Positions 9,312-18,500 of a DNA stretch of 64,000 nucleotides are shown in pieces. The notes under the pieces are model-generated. The model worked only from the letters and a program-made list of their open reading frames with translations, had not been told where the DNA came from and searched no databases. Numbering within the stretch: the first letter of the stretch is position 1; every line of letters begins with the position of its first letter. Origin of the DNA: Flavilitoribacter sp020436695. GTDB taxonomy: Bacteria; Bacteroidota; Bacteroidia; Chitinophagales; Saprospiraceae. The stretch lies in the NCBI GenBank assembly GCA_041392665.1, contig JAWKLQ010000014.1, positions 62,001 through 126,000 of the forward strand. Reading direction: 5' to 3'. The translations under genes and the position numbers were made by a program.

Positions 9312-9353
9312 AAAATTGACATTACTCCAAAGGTTTAGAGGGGTGTCAATTTT
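9312..9353. promoter_or_regulatory. Inverted repeat between the divergent leuA and TPR genes
   Basis: AAAATTGACA (9312-9321) and TGTCAATTTT (9344-9353) are perfect 10-bp inverted arms separated by 22 bp. They lie upstream of the leuA promoter and of the plus-strand gene at 9397. Either a shared operator or a hairpin is possible. Confidence 0.45.
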
Positions 9354-9396
9354 GTAAGTGACTGAAAAATAGTCATTTGAAAAATAAAAAACTACA

Positions 9397-10947
9397 ATGC
9401 CTAAACAGAAGACGGACGATCTTATCCAGTTGATACGGTCCCTTACCCGGGCAGAAAAACGGCATTTTCGCCTTTTTGTTCGAAGAAACCAGTCTTCGGA
9501 TGAAATTCTTTTCCTGCAATTGTTCGATGTTATGGATCGACATAAGGATTACGATGAAGCCCTGATCCTGCGAAAACTGCCGGCAATCAAAAAAAGCCAA
9601 TTGTCCAATCTGAAGGCTCATTTATACAAACAGCTACTGACCAGCCTTCGTTTACTCAATAAGAACTATAACGAAGATATTCAGATCAGGGAGTCTATTG
9701 ACTACGCACGGGTATTGTACAATAAGGGCTTGTACCGTCAAAGTCTGGACATACTTGATAAAGCCAAAAGCCGGGCACTGAAATTTAAACTGAGCAGCCT
9801 GGCGCTGGAGATCGTTGAATTTGAAAAACTGATCGAGAGTCAGTATATCACCCGCAGTATTGAAGGCCGGGCCGAGGAACTCACTCAGGAATCGATCGAT
9901 CTCAATCGGGTGAATGATCTGTCTCATCGTTTTTCCAACCTGGCCCTCCAGCTTTATGGCCTCTATATTAAGGTAGGATACGTACGCAATGAAAAAGATC
10001 ATTTCTTTGTGCGGGAATTCTTCCAGTCCCATCTTCCGGATGTCAAATTTGATGATCTGGATTTTTGGGGCAAGGTCTATTACTGCCAGTCGTACGTGTG
10101 GCTGTATCATATGACCCACGATTTCCGGATGAGTTATCGCTACTCTCAGAAGTGGGTGGATCTCTTTGACGAAAATCCGGATATGATACCGCCCAATCTA
10201 CCGGTCTATCTCAAGGGAATGCACAATCTTTTGGGGTCTCTGTTTAACGCCATGTATTACGAACGTTTTATCCAGGTACTGGCAAAACTGGAACAACTAC
10301 CGGACTTATATCCCATCCGGCAGGAGAAGAATACCGAGGGGCTTTTCTATCTGTTTAAATTCGTGCACAGCATCGAAAAACACTATCTGGAAGGGACTTT
10401 TACCGAAGGATTGGCTCTGGTGCCGGAGATCATCGGCCTGATCGAATCGGAGGAGTACAACTGGGATCACCATCGCGAGCTGATATTTTACTATCGCATT
10501 GCCTGCCTTTACTTCGGCAGTGGCGACAACAGCAAGGCCATAGATTATCTCAATCTGATCATCAACCAACGCAATCCTGATTACCGGGAAGATATACAGG
10601 CCTTTGCCCGCATCCTCAACCTGATCGCTCATTTCGAACTGGGTAATGCCCAACTGGTGGAATATCAGATCAAATCCGTTTATCGCTTCCTGGCTAAAAC
10701 CGAGGACCTGCAGGAAGTGCAGCGAGAGATCTTCCGCTTTTTGCGGAAAACACCCAGGATCCGGGCTTCTGAGCTGAAGAACGAATTCGTCCGGCTGAAA
10801 ACCAAGCTGGTGAAACTGGAAAGTGATCCCTTCCAGCGGCGTCCGTTCTTGTACCTGGACATTATTTCCTGGCTGGAGAGTAAGATAGAAGACCGGAATG
10901 TACAGGATGTGATCCGTGCGAAATTTCTCTCCAAGCAGAAAAATTAG
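9397..10947 (+). CDS. TPR-like helical-repeat protein of unknown function
   Basis: The protein has 516 residues, mostly helical, with no signal peptide or membrane segment, so it is likely cytoplasmic. The N-terminal 90 residues (LIQLIRSLTRAEKRHFRLFV, then KKSQLSNLKAHLYKQLL) are basic and compact, and could be a nucleic-acid or protein contact module. The rest consists of repeated helix pairs such as YNKGLYRQSLDILDKAKSRA and YRIACLYFGSGDNSKAIDYL, typical of degenerate TPRs. Such proteins are frequent in Saprospiria and lack an assigned function. A second protein of the same architecture follows at 11541. Start ATG 9397 follows an A-rich stretch without a Shine-Dalgarno sequence. Confidence 0.85.
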   Translation: MPKQKTDDLIQLIRSLTRAEKRHFRLFVRRNQSSDEILFLQLFDVMDRHKDYDEALILRKLPAIKKSQLSNLKAHLYKQLLTSLRLLNKNYNEDIQIRESIDYARVLYNKGLYRQSLDILDKAKSRALKFKLSSLALEIVEFEKLIESQYITRSIEGRAEELTQESIDLNRVNDLSHRFSNLALQLYGLYIKVGYVRNEKDHFFVREFFQSHLPDVKFDDLDFWGKVYYCQSYVWLYHMTHDFRMSYRYSQKWVDLFDENPDMIPPNLPVYLKGMHNLLGSLFNAMYYERFIQVLAKLEQLPDLYPIRQEKNTEGLFYLFKFVHSIEKHYLEGTFTEGLALVPEIIGLIESEEYNWDHHRELIFYYRIACLYFGSGDNSKAIDYLNLIINQRNPDYREDIQAFARILNLIAHFELGNAQLVEYQIKSVYRFLAKTEDLQEVQREIFRFLRKTPRIRASELKNEFVRLKTKLVKLESDPFQRRPFLYLDIISWLESKIEDRNVQDVIRAKFLSKQKN

Positions 10948-11177
10948 GGTATTATGCCTTTTTGGAGAAGGTTGCAAAATGAAGAAAATTGCTTCGGATT
11001 AAAGTGACTTTTTCTATATGTATACAGTGCGGCAACATTTCTCAACAGCAACTGTTTTGGGGCGATTTGGGTGATATATTTACTTTTTTTGTATTTAACT
11101 GTTGTTTTGAGTAGTTGAAGTATTAAAGCAAAAGACAATTTATAAAATTTACTATGTCACAAATTTTTATAAAAAAG
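10948..11177. other. AT-rich intergenic region between the TPR genes
   Basis: This stretch has no convincing ORF, RNA gene or clear terminator. It ends at the promoter of the next gene. Confidence 0.5.
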
Positions 11178-11209
11178 TTTGGCAAACCCTCTCCCGGACG
11201 TTAACTTTG
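11178..11209 (+). promoter_or_regulatory. Promoter of the second TPR gene
   Basis: TTTG at 11178-11181 and TAACTTTG at 11202-11209 are separated by 20 bp, a full match to the Bacteroidota housekeeping promoter. Transcription from here gives an untranslated leader of about 320 nt before the ATG at 11541. The leader contains a small hairpin (ATACCAA/TTGGTAT near 11405-11430) but no recognisable riboswitch. Confidence 0.65.
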
Positions 11210-11540
11210 GCATCAACAAAAATGCTAAGGGATATCCACATATAGTATTTCTCCCTCTAGGCCGATTTTCCCCTTACGATTCAACTCTGGATACTACACA
11301 TTCATTCCCGGTCTTTTCGGGATGGTATAGCTTATGAGAGCATTTGATAATTAGACGATCTACATAGAACTACTTTTATTAAGATTAATTTCTTACCCTC
11401 CAATACCAAACAACCCGTTGGTATCCAATACTTTTTTGGAGCGGGCAAATAAACACAAAACGTCGTCACTTTGATTTTCGGGTGTAAGACATTCATTGTC
11501 TATCCCGTGGTCATTGACTGAACTAAACCAGAAACAAAGC

Positions 11541-13121
11541 ATGAAGTCACTAAAGGAACTGGCGAAGATTATTCAGAAGAATCGATTGGAAAAGATTGAA
11601 TTGCTGGGATCAGAAGGAGAAGACTCTGGCCGGATCAGTGAGTTTTACGAGGGGTTATTACAGGGCCGATTTTCCAATGATGATGAAGCGGCCCAACATT
11701 TTTACCGTTCAGATCGCAATTATTCCGGTTACCAGAAACTGAAGACCAATACTAAGAACACCCTTATTAACCACGTCTTTTTTCTTAACGAGAATAAATC
11801 CAATTTTTCCAATCGCGAAAGAGCTTACTTCAAATGCTACCGCTACTGGGCGGCAGCCAAGATACTTTTGGGCCTCTACGGACGTGGAATAGGGGTAAAG
11901 GTGGCTGAACAGGTCTTGAAACAGGCCCGCAATTTCGATTTCTCAGACATCGTTATGGACGTAGCCAAAAACTTACGGATCATCTACGGGACCCACGAGG
12001 GTAATAAAAAACGATTTGACGAGTATAATGAGTTGTATAAATACTATCAGCAGGTCAACTATTATGAAGACCTGGCTGAAGAGTACTATACTGACCTGAG
12101 TATGGGATTGGTGAATGAGAAGGGAGCAGATCAGCTACGTCACGAGAAAGCCATGCAGTATTATGCTGAACTGGAAGTTGTGATGAAAAAATATCCGGCT
12201 TACCGCCTGCACCTCAGTGGGAATCTCATCCGGATGATGGTCCATACCAGTGTCAATGATTACGAATCCACCATAAAGATCTGTAAGGAAGCCATTCGCT
12301 TCTTTGAGCGCAAGAAATACGCTGCGCGGATGCCTTTGCAGATCTTTTACTACCAGCTTATTGTATGTCACACTCAGTTAAAACAGTACGCTGCCGGAAA
12401 GAAAGCGTCGGAAAAATGTCTGGCGCTGCTGGATGAGGGCTCTTTCAACTGGTTTAAATACCAGGAGCTGTATTTTATTCTCAGCACGCATACCCAAAAT
12501 TATCAGCAGGCCTATCGCGTGTTCCTAAAAACGGTTAACCACCGCCATTTTGAAAAATTACCCGAAAGCCTGAAAGAGATCTGGAAGATCTTTGAAGCCT
12601 TTCTGCAGGCCCTCTATCACTTGGATAAAGTAAAAGAAGAAGCCGGTGATGATCATCTCAGTAAGTTTCGCTACGGCCGGTTCATCAACGCGACACCGCG
12701 CATGAACAAGGACAAGCGGGGAATGAATATTCCGATCCTGATCGCACAGATCCTGACCCTGATCATCCATCGGAAATACACTGAGGCGATCGAGCGGATC
12801 GAAGCCATCGAAAAATATTGTTCCAGGTATCTTACCAAGGACGATACCTATCGCAGCAACTGTTTTATTAAAATGCTGTTGCAAATACCGGCGAACAATT
12901 TCCACCGTGCTGCAGTGGAACGCAAAGCCGGCCGTTATCTTAAAAAATTGGAACTGGTGCCTCTGGACATGGCAAAACAGTATCATGAGATCGAGATCAT
13001 TCCCTACGAAGAATTATGGGATATGCTCATCGGTTCCCTCGATTCAACCATCCACAAAGTCAAATCAAGAAAGAAGAAAAATCAACTGAGGCACCGAAGT
13101 GCCGGACAGATCTCCACTTAA
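11541..13121 (+). CDS. TPR-like helical-repeat protein of unknown function (second copy of the architecture)
   Basis: The start is placed at ATG 11541 (MKSLKELAKIIQKNRLEKI), giving 526 residues; the open frame extends 15 codons upstream only through a TTG. The plan is the same as the 9397 gene: a basic N-terminal region (YQKLKTNTKNTLINHVFFL) followed by degenerate TPR-like helix pairs (KKRFDEYNELYKYYQQVNYY, YESTIKICKEAIRFFERKK, YTEAIERIEAIEKY). The C-terminus is highly basic (KVKSRKKKNQLRHRSAG). There is no signal peptide. No function can be assigned. It is the last ordinary gene before the gap with four repeated promoters, and TPR folds can bind peptides, so a link to the micro-ORFs there is possible but unproven. 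Confidence 0.83.
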   Translation: MKSLKELAKIIQKNRLEKIELLGSEGEDSGRISEFYEGLLQGRFSNDDEAAQHFYRSDRNYSGYQKLKTNTKNTLINHVFFLNENKSNFSNRERAYFKCYRYWAAAKILLGLYGRGIGVKVAEQVLKQARNFDFSDIVMDVAKNLRIIYGTHEGNKKRFDEYNELYKYYQQVNYYEDLAEEYYTDLSMGLVNEKGADQLRHEKAMQYYAELEVVMKKYPAYRLHLSGNLIRMMVHTSVNDYESTIKICKEAIRFFERKKYAARMPLQIFYYQLIVCHTQLKQYAAGKKASEKCLALLDEGSFNWFKYQELYFILSTHTQNYQQAYRVFLKTVNHRHFEKLPESLKEIWKIFEAFLQALYHLDKVKEEAGDDHLSKFRYGRFINATPRMNKDKRGMNIPILIAQILTLIIHRKYTEAIERIEAIEKYCSRYLTKDDTYRSNCFIKMLLQIPANNFHRAAVERKAGRYLKKLELVPLDMAKQYHEIEIIPYEELWDMLIGSLDSTIHKVKSRKKKNQLRHRSAGQIST

Positions 13122-13390
13122 ATAAGACACTGATCAAACCCATTAGGCCAGCCGTTCTAAATCGATTGCCTGTCGTAGGGCAGCTTTAACCGTATTCCGT
13201 TTTATTCTACTGTCGCCCCGGCGCACTTGCCTCTTTTGGTGCTTGGGAGATGTTGGTGTAACATCCTGAAAGCGCATTGAAATGAGTGCCGCCGAATAAG
13301 AAGTTATGTATAAGTTTATTCTTTTACATAAGTGGCCTGGTATTGTTGAAGCGATAGAGGATATGGATTTTTATTTTATGTTATTAAATA
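13122..13390. other. Intergenic region without recognised features
   Basis: No ORF of note, RNA gene or clear terminator is visible. The last 80 bp become strongly AT-rich as they approach the first repeated promoter. Confidence 0.5.
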
Positions 13391-13500
13391 ATTGATTAAC
13401 AATTAATTGAGTGAATGAATAGGCGGAAATAGGGTGAAATATCAGGGGTGAAAAGCCGGTATTTTGTCCTTGTAAGAGCCTTTGTTTGTCCTTAATTTAG
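13391..13500 (+). promoter_or_regulatory. Repeated promoter P1 (ATTGAT - TGTCCT - TAATTTAG)
   Basis: This is the first of four 110-bp segments that align without gaps. ATTGAT is at columns 1-6, TTG at 17-19, TGTCCT at 75-80 (13465-13470) and a -7-like box at 103-110 (13493-13500). The -7 box TAATTTAG is the weakest of the four. It lies about 50 bp upstream of the 44-codon ORF. The fixed 74-bp spacing from ATTGAT to TGTCCT and the 26-bp spacing from the G of TGTCCT to the -7 box suggest one shared regulator. Confidence 0.65.
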
Positions 13501-13553
13501 ATGCACAAATCAGGAAATAATCTCATGTAAATAATTTTTTAAAACAACGTATC

Positions 13554-13688
13554 ATGAAACAAATTTACAACAACGCACTTTCCGTTAGCGCTCGGAACGA
13601 ATCCCTGATTCTTCTATCTCTTGCCCCTCAAGCCAAAGGCAAAAAGATTATTGTAGACATCATCGGACCAAAGAAAGGAAAGAGATGA
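13554..13688 (+). CDS. Small basic protein, 44 residues, unknown function
   Basis: The ORF starts ATGAAACAAATTTAC (MKQIY), the same 15 bases that open the giant adhesin gene at 15552. The peptide has a hydrophobic centre (SLILLSLAP) and a basic tail (KKIIVDIIGPKKGKR). It is preceded about 50 bp upstream by promoter P1 and followed 43 bp downstream by an intrinsic terminator, so it sits in its own transcription unit. No family is recognised. It might be a secreted or signalling peptide, a leader peptide, or a remnant of an adhesin 5' end. Support comes from context rather than conservation. Confidence 0.5.
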   Translation: MKQIYNNALSVSARNESLILLSLAPQAKGKKIIVDIIGPKKGKR

Positions 13689-13731
13689 GTGCTCCTAATT
13701 CTTGAGCTTCTAAGGTAACGCAATCGGTATT

Positions 13732-13775
13732 GTCCCGGGTCTTCTCGTGTAAGAGGATCCGGGACTTTACTTTTT
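13732..13775 (+). terminator. Intrinsic terminator of the P1 unit
   Basis: A 14-bp stem with two wobble pairs (GTCCCGG at one end, CCGGGAC at the other) is followed by TTTACTTTTT. It ends the transcript carrying the 44-codon ORF. Confidence 0.75.
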
Positions 13776-13908
13776 ATCAGGTCTCATCCAGGCCCTCAAA
13801 AGGCGCTTCAAATTCTCATCCGGCAAAAAAGCCCGAAATTTTTTCAGAAGAAATAAAAGGAAATATGAAGAAATTCAAATTGACTATAAATTTTAAATAT
13901 TTCAAATA

Positions 13909-14018
13909 ATTGATAATCAGTGTTTTGGATTATTATTGTTTTAAGAATAGGGGTGAAATGAAAGTTGGTAATCTTTGTTTTTTGTCCTGGTTTATGTGGT
14001 AGTCTACCTGTATCTTTG
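13909..14018 (+). promoter_or_regulatory. Repeated promoter P2 (ATTGAT - TGTCCT - TATCTTTG)
   Basis: This is the second copy of the 110-bp promoter, with ATTGAT at 13909, TGTCCT at 13983-13988 and a perfect TAnnTTTG box (TATCTTTG) at 14011-14018. Spacings equal those of P1, P3 and P4. The sequence GGGTGAAAT occurs upstream of TGTCCT in both P1 and P2. Confidence 0.7.
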
Positions 14019-14024
14019 TAATGT

Positions 14025-14446
14025 ACTTAATAAGAGAGGAGTTGTCAAAGAGTTGTATAAAGATACAAGAAAGAACAGAAACGGCAGAAGCGACCATTAA
14101 AAGCAGAAGCCGGCAAATGCTTACTGACAGCTAATAGAGTTCCCCCTTCTATCGAGATAAGATGCGTCGCAAAAGTGCGGTGATCAAAGAGACTTTATGT
14201 GACCATGTTTTGATTAAGTGCAGACTACCGGGCGGGAAAAGCCCGGCCCGGTAGTTCGGTTTCAGGACCGGGAGCGGAAAGTGGTCACTGCCGCAAGCTG
14301 TGGCTTGTGATGAGTAAGAATATCGGTTTTGTCGTTAACTACAAAGTGACTGGCGACTAATGACTGACAGACTTACGACTTAAATTGAGTAAGATGGTTG
14401 TACCTAAATATGTTGGGCTGGGGCAAGTGAGTCCCAGCTTTTTTTT
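14025..14446 (+). ncRNA. Candidate structured RNA of about 420 nt from P2
   Basis: The predicted transcript runs from just after the P2 -7 box to the terminator at 14417-14446. It holds strong hairpins: ACTACCGGG pairing with CCCGGTAGT around 14224-14258 (with an inner GGG/CCC stem), and CAAGC-TGTG-GCTTG near 14294-14307. Only short ORFs occur: 30 codons at 14162-14254 (MRRKSAVIKETLC...), running into the hairpin, and 16 codons at 14310-14360 (MSKNIGFVVNYKVTGD). It does not resemble tmRNA, RNase P RNA, SRP RNA or 6S RNA by eye. The RNA call is inference from promoter, structure and terminator. Confidence 0.4.
14417..14446 (+). terminator. Intrinsic terminator of the P2 unit
   Basis: GCTGGG and CCCAGC form a stem around a short loop, followed by eight T residues. 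Confidence 0.8.
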
Positions 14447-14460
14447 GATTCTTGCAAACA

Positions 14461-14570
14461 TTTGATCTACAATTGTTTGTGTATTATAAGAGGCAATTCA
14501 GCCCGGTTTTGACTGTGGGAAGAATTGTGCATTTTGTCCTTTTATTTATTTGGCATTACCTGTAATTTTG
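14461..14570 (+). promoter_or_regulatory. Repeated promoter P3 (TTTGAT - TGTCCT - TAATTTTG)
   Basis: This is the third copy, starting directly after the P2-unit terminator. TTTGAT is at 14461, TGTCCT at 14535-14540 and the full-consensus box TAATTTTG at 14563-14570. All spacings equal those in the other copies. Confidence 0.7.
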
Positions 14571-14575
14571 CTTTA

Positions 14576-14698
14576 CTAGTGAAACGATTACAATTTGGAA
14601 GCACATTCTAAGGCCAAAAAGTAAGTTTCTTCGAAAACTTTGCATGAAACAAGATCTTTGTAAGCCAGTATGCGTATGCATATTGGCTTAATTTTTTT
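14576..14698 (+). ncRNA. Candidate small RNA of about 120 nt from P3, with a 15-codon ORF
   Basis: The predicted transcript is bounded by P3 and a strong terminator. It contains a hairpin (AAGTTT/AAAACTT around a CTTCG loop near 14622-14639) and a micro-ORF at 14644-14691 (MKQDLCKPVCVCILA) whose stop codon lies within the terminator stem. The ORF again opens ATGAAACAA, like the 44-codon ORF and the giant adhesin. It may be an sRNA, a leader peptide, or a micro-protein gene. Confidence 0.4.
14661..14698 (+). terminator. Intrinsic terminator of the P3 unit
   Basis: A near-perfect 13-bp stem (TAAGCCA at one end, TGGCTTA at the other, 4-nt loop, one G-U pair) is followed by A and seven T residues. 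Confidence 0.82.
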
Positions 14699-15099
14699 GT
14701 TCCTTTCTCTCTCCACCAGGCATCAGCCCCATCGCTGCACATGGCGGTTTCATAGCTTGGTTTTCACCGGACACTAATAATATTTCTCTTCTCCTTAATT
14801 TACCCTCAGGTAATAACCTTGGTATTATATATTAGAGCTAATCTGAACAGATCATGTGTTCATCCTGGATTATCAGAATAGGAGAAAAACGCTGGAAAGA
14901 AACCTCCTGTTAATATTGATGATCAGTATGGTGTCAGTTGCCGGTTTGTCAATTGATTTACCGACCACTGGCAACGACTCTCAAAATATTGCAGGCTGGT
15001 CTTAAATTACTGACGGCTGTGTGTAATAATATGGGATGACTCATGCCGGATTTGATAAAATGTAATTTCAATTGAAGTTATTTTGTATTTATTTAAAAA
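14699..15099. other. Intergenic region without recognised genes
   Basis: Only short, unsupported frames are present. One, near 14910-15004, encodes a hydrophobic run like a signal peptide (RNLLLILMISMVSVAGLS) and then stops; it might be a decayed gene start, but nothing confirms this. Confidence 0.35.
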
Positions 15100-15209
15100 A
15101 TTGATAATTAGTTATTTGTGTGATTTTTGATTTAAAAAAAGCCGATAATTTGAATGGTTATTTTTTTGAAAAATGTCCTATAATAATTTTTCCATTTCCC
15201 GTATCTTGG
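15100..15209 (+). promoter_or_regulatory. Repeated promoter P4 driving the giant adhesin (ATTGAT - TGTCCT - TATCTTGG)
   Basis: This is the fourth copy: ATTGAT at 15100, TGTCCT at 15174-15179 and a near-consensus box TATCTTGG at 15202-15209. It is the only promoter candidate found in front of the 12-kb gene at 15552. Confidence 0.65.
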
Positions 15210-15216
15210 CACCTGA

Positions 15217-15551
15217 AATTAATATCTGCATTAAGTTCAAATCTAACCTAAACATACTTCTTTAGTCTGACCTTATGGTTATCTTACTTTAAAACTCAAA
15301 TTACGGGTTTTACCATCTTATATTGTTTCTATCAGTTGAAAAATAATTGGTTTCGGCGCTGATCGCCGGCTGCAACAGTATCGATGTTTGACCAGTTGAT
15401 ACTTTGTTGTCTCGATTTTTGGTGGACTCTGGTTCGCCAGGTGTTACTATGCCCGTAAACCAACAAAACTTGTAACCTATTGTCGCATACTGATCTGTCT
15501 TCCGGAAGATAGGTCGGATCCGTTAAATTTCGCTAATAACCATTCATTCTC
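15217..15551 (+). other. Long untranslated leader of the giant adhesin gene
   Basis: About 335 nt separate the P4 start site from the ATG. No ORF of note is present. The final bases CATTCTCATGAA resemble the start contexts of loci A, B and C, which also have long leaders, so leader-based control of these surface genes is plausible. Confidence 0.4.
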
Positions 15552-18500
15552 ATGAAACAAATTTACGACCTCTACCTTAGGGGAAAGCTTCGCTATACCC
15601 TGTCGGGAAGGCGAACCCTCCTTCTCATGTCCGTCTGTCTGACCGCCCTGATCAGTGTATGGGCTGTTCGGACCCAATTTTCTAAATTTTCCATTTCTGA
15701 CCAAGATCAGTTTGCCGGTATTGCTGTTCAGGCTGATGTGAGCGGATTAAAGGAAGAATATAGCATTGCTATTCGCAACAAACAAGTTCAACAATCCCAA
15801 CAACTGGCCATGATGCCAGCACCCTGTTTAAGCGGGCAGATTGGGGGGATTGTATTTCGGGATTTTCAAAATGATGGTATCATCGGAGTTGATGATCAAC
15901 GTTGGGACCCTGAAGAATTGCCGAATACTCTGCTGGTTACTGCCTACGACGACAACAATGCTATAGTTGGAGTAGCTCCGGTAGATGCACTGGGACAATG
16001 GAGTATGGCCGTTAGCCCCCCGGTGCGTTTGGAGTTATCCGGTGTTCCGGATGGATATGAAGAATCCTTCCTCGGAGCAGATAACGGTTCTTCGGTGGCT
16101 TTTGCCACGGTAGCAGATTGTAATTACAATTTTGCCATCAATAATCCTGTAGATTACCGGGAAGCGGATCCGCGGATCGTTTTGGGATGTTTTGCATTGG
16201 GAGGAGCTCCCTGGACCTCCGGGAATACCAGCCCGCTGGTAAATTCCTGGCCTTATGGGGTTCGGGTATCTTCCAGTAACGGCCGTGCGGTGAATACTGG
16301 ACAGGGCGTAGGAGTTACTCCGCATACTCTCGACATTACCTATGGCCAAATCGGTCATATTTGGGGCGTTGAGACTCAGTACCGGACCCAGTCCGTATTC
16401 TTCTCAGCTTTGGCTTCCCCGACCTGGGCGGCCGGACCACTCGGAATAGGAGGGATTTATCTTGCTGATTACTCCGGCCCGAATAACTCATTCGTAGGCT
16501 TAAGCCAGTTTCTGGATGTTACCACATTGGGTGTAGACCTGAGTGGTGATGGTATCCGGGTAGGCGAATACGGTTTGGGCGCAATTACCCTTTCCGAGGA
16601 TGAAGAGACTCTTTATGCCGTCAACATCGGCCAGAAAGAACTGATTGTGTTGCCGGTAGGGATTCCTCCGGTGGCACCCGTTGCCGTCTCCACCATTCCC
16701 ATTGGTGATCCGGGTTGTAGTGGAGGGAACTGGCGTCCATTTGCGTTGAAAGAATATCGCGGCAAGTTGTATGTTGGAGGAGTATGTGATGCATCGGGAG
16801 GTAATGCAGCCGATTTGCAAATGATCGTGCAAGTATATGACCCCGCTAATCCGGGAGATGGATGGAATATCGTTTTAAGTGAAGGAATGGACTGGAATAT
16901 CGGCCGTATCCATGGAGGCCCTTTTCCCTGGGTCCCCTGGAGTGGTTCGGATAATGTCAATCAGCCGCAACCCATTTTACAGGATATTGCTTTTGACATA
17001 GACGGCTCTATGATCCTGGGTTTTCACGCTCGAATGCGTTTCCACAGTTTAGATGACCAGCCTACCGGGATATTCCTGCGGGCACACAAGAATGCCAATG
17101 CGACCTATACCATGGAACTGGACGGTGTAAGTGGCCCTTATACAACAAATGCTTTTAATCACAACAGCCCACCGGTAGCCGGAAGAGATGTGGGAGGATT
17201 GAATACCACTTTCTTCTTCAGCAATAACTGTTGTCAGCACGGAGCTACGGCCTCTGGAGGAGTAGGCGTAGTGCCTGGGACGGGGCAAGTTATTACCGGC
17301 CAGGCCGACCCGGTCAGTTATGGCACTTTTGGGCTTGTTTACCACGATGCTATTGACGGCTCCGGTGATTATGGACATATTTTAGGAAGTGTAAAAGCTG
17401 CAGTGGTTACCGACCCCGGGATAGTCTCTGATCCGGCCGTCCCGGAGATCGGTAATCGGATCTGGGTAGATGTTGATGCTGACGGCATTCAGGATCCCAG
17501 TGAGAGCGGGCTGGGAGGAGTTGCTGTTAATTTGTTTAGTGAAGACGGAACCCTTTTGGCTAGTACAACAACCGGACCGGATGGTCAGTACCATTTCAAT
17601 CAGGACAGCGACGGCAATCCGCTGCCTTACGATACTCCACTTTATTTAGAAGTACCTGCCGACCAGACAGCCCTTGTCACGGCCAACTTTCGATATAAAA
17701 TAAGCCCTGCCGATTATGCCGGAAATACTGGAACCACCGACCGGCACGATAATGATGGTATCCTGACTTCTTCAATTGATGGCGGTGGAGATCCCGTGTA
17801 TCAGATCAATCTGACAACTGGAGGGCCTGGAGAGGCATCGCATCAGTTTGACTTTGGGTTGGAACCGATCCCCATGGATTATAACGATCTTCCAGATACA
17901 TATGTTAACACGTTTTTGGAAAATGGCCCTTCCCATGGCATTCCTGCTACCGTTGAAGTGTATCTGGGCGCTGGAGTGGAGGAAGATCCGGATGGCCAGC
18001 CGGATGTCCAGGCTTTGGGAGATGAGGATGATGGAGTGGTACTTCCTGCCATGTTGTTTCAGGGAGAAACGGCCGTTTTCGAAATCACCGTTGTAAACGA
18101 CAGTGATGAGGATGCTAAATTGGTCGCTTTTGTGGATTGGGATAATGACGGAGATTTTGATCAACCGGAAGAAATGGCCTCCCCGGCCAGTCTTATTCCT
18201 GCCAACTCCGGCGAGAGCACTATTCCTCTTTCCTTTCCGGTGCCATTGGCTGCTGTGAGTGGAACGAGTTTGGGAGCCCAATTCCGGATCAGTACCGATC
18301 CGGATTTTATCGCCAATATGAGCCCGGAAGGTTTTGTTGATGACGGAGAAGTAGAGGGTTATTTGGTAAGTGTAAAACCGCTGGACTTCGGCGATTTACC
18401 GGATGATTATCTGGTGAGTTATGAGGATGACGGCCCCCGGCACGGTTTAGCCGTAGAACCGGTGGTGTATCTTGGTGAACTGGTGGATGAGGAGGCCGAC

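Noticed and set aside
14021..14134. ORF of 37 codons (MYLIREELSKSC...) directly after promoter P2
   Set aside because: Its ATG would lie at or before the expected transcription start, so it is unlikely to be translated.
13122..15551. tRNA, 6S RNA, tmRNA, RNase P RNA or a riboswitch in the gap
   Set aside because: None of the signature elements of these RNAs could be found by eye on either strand.
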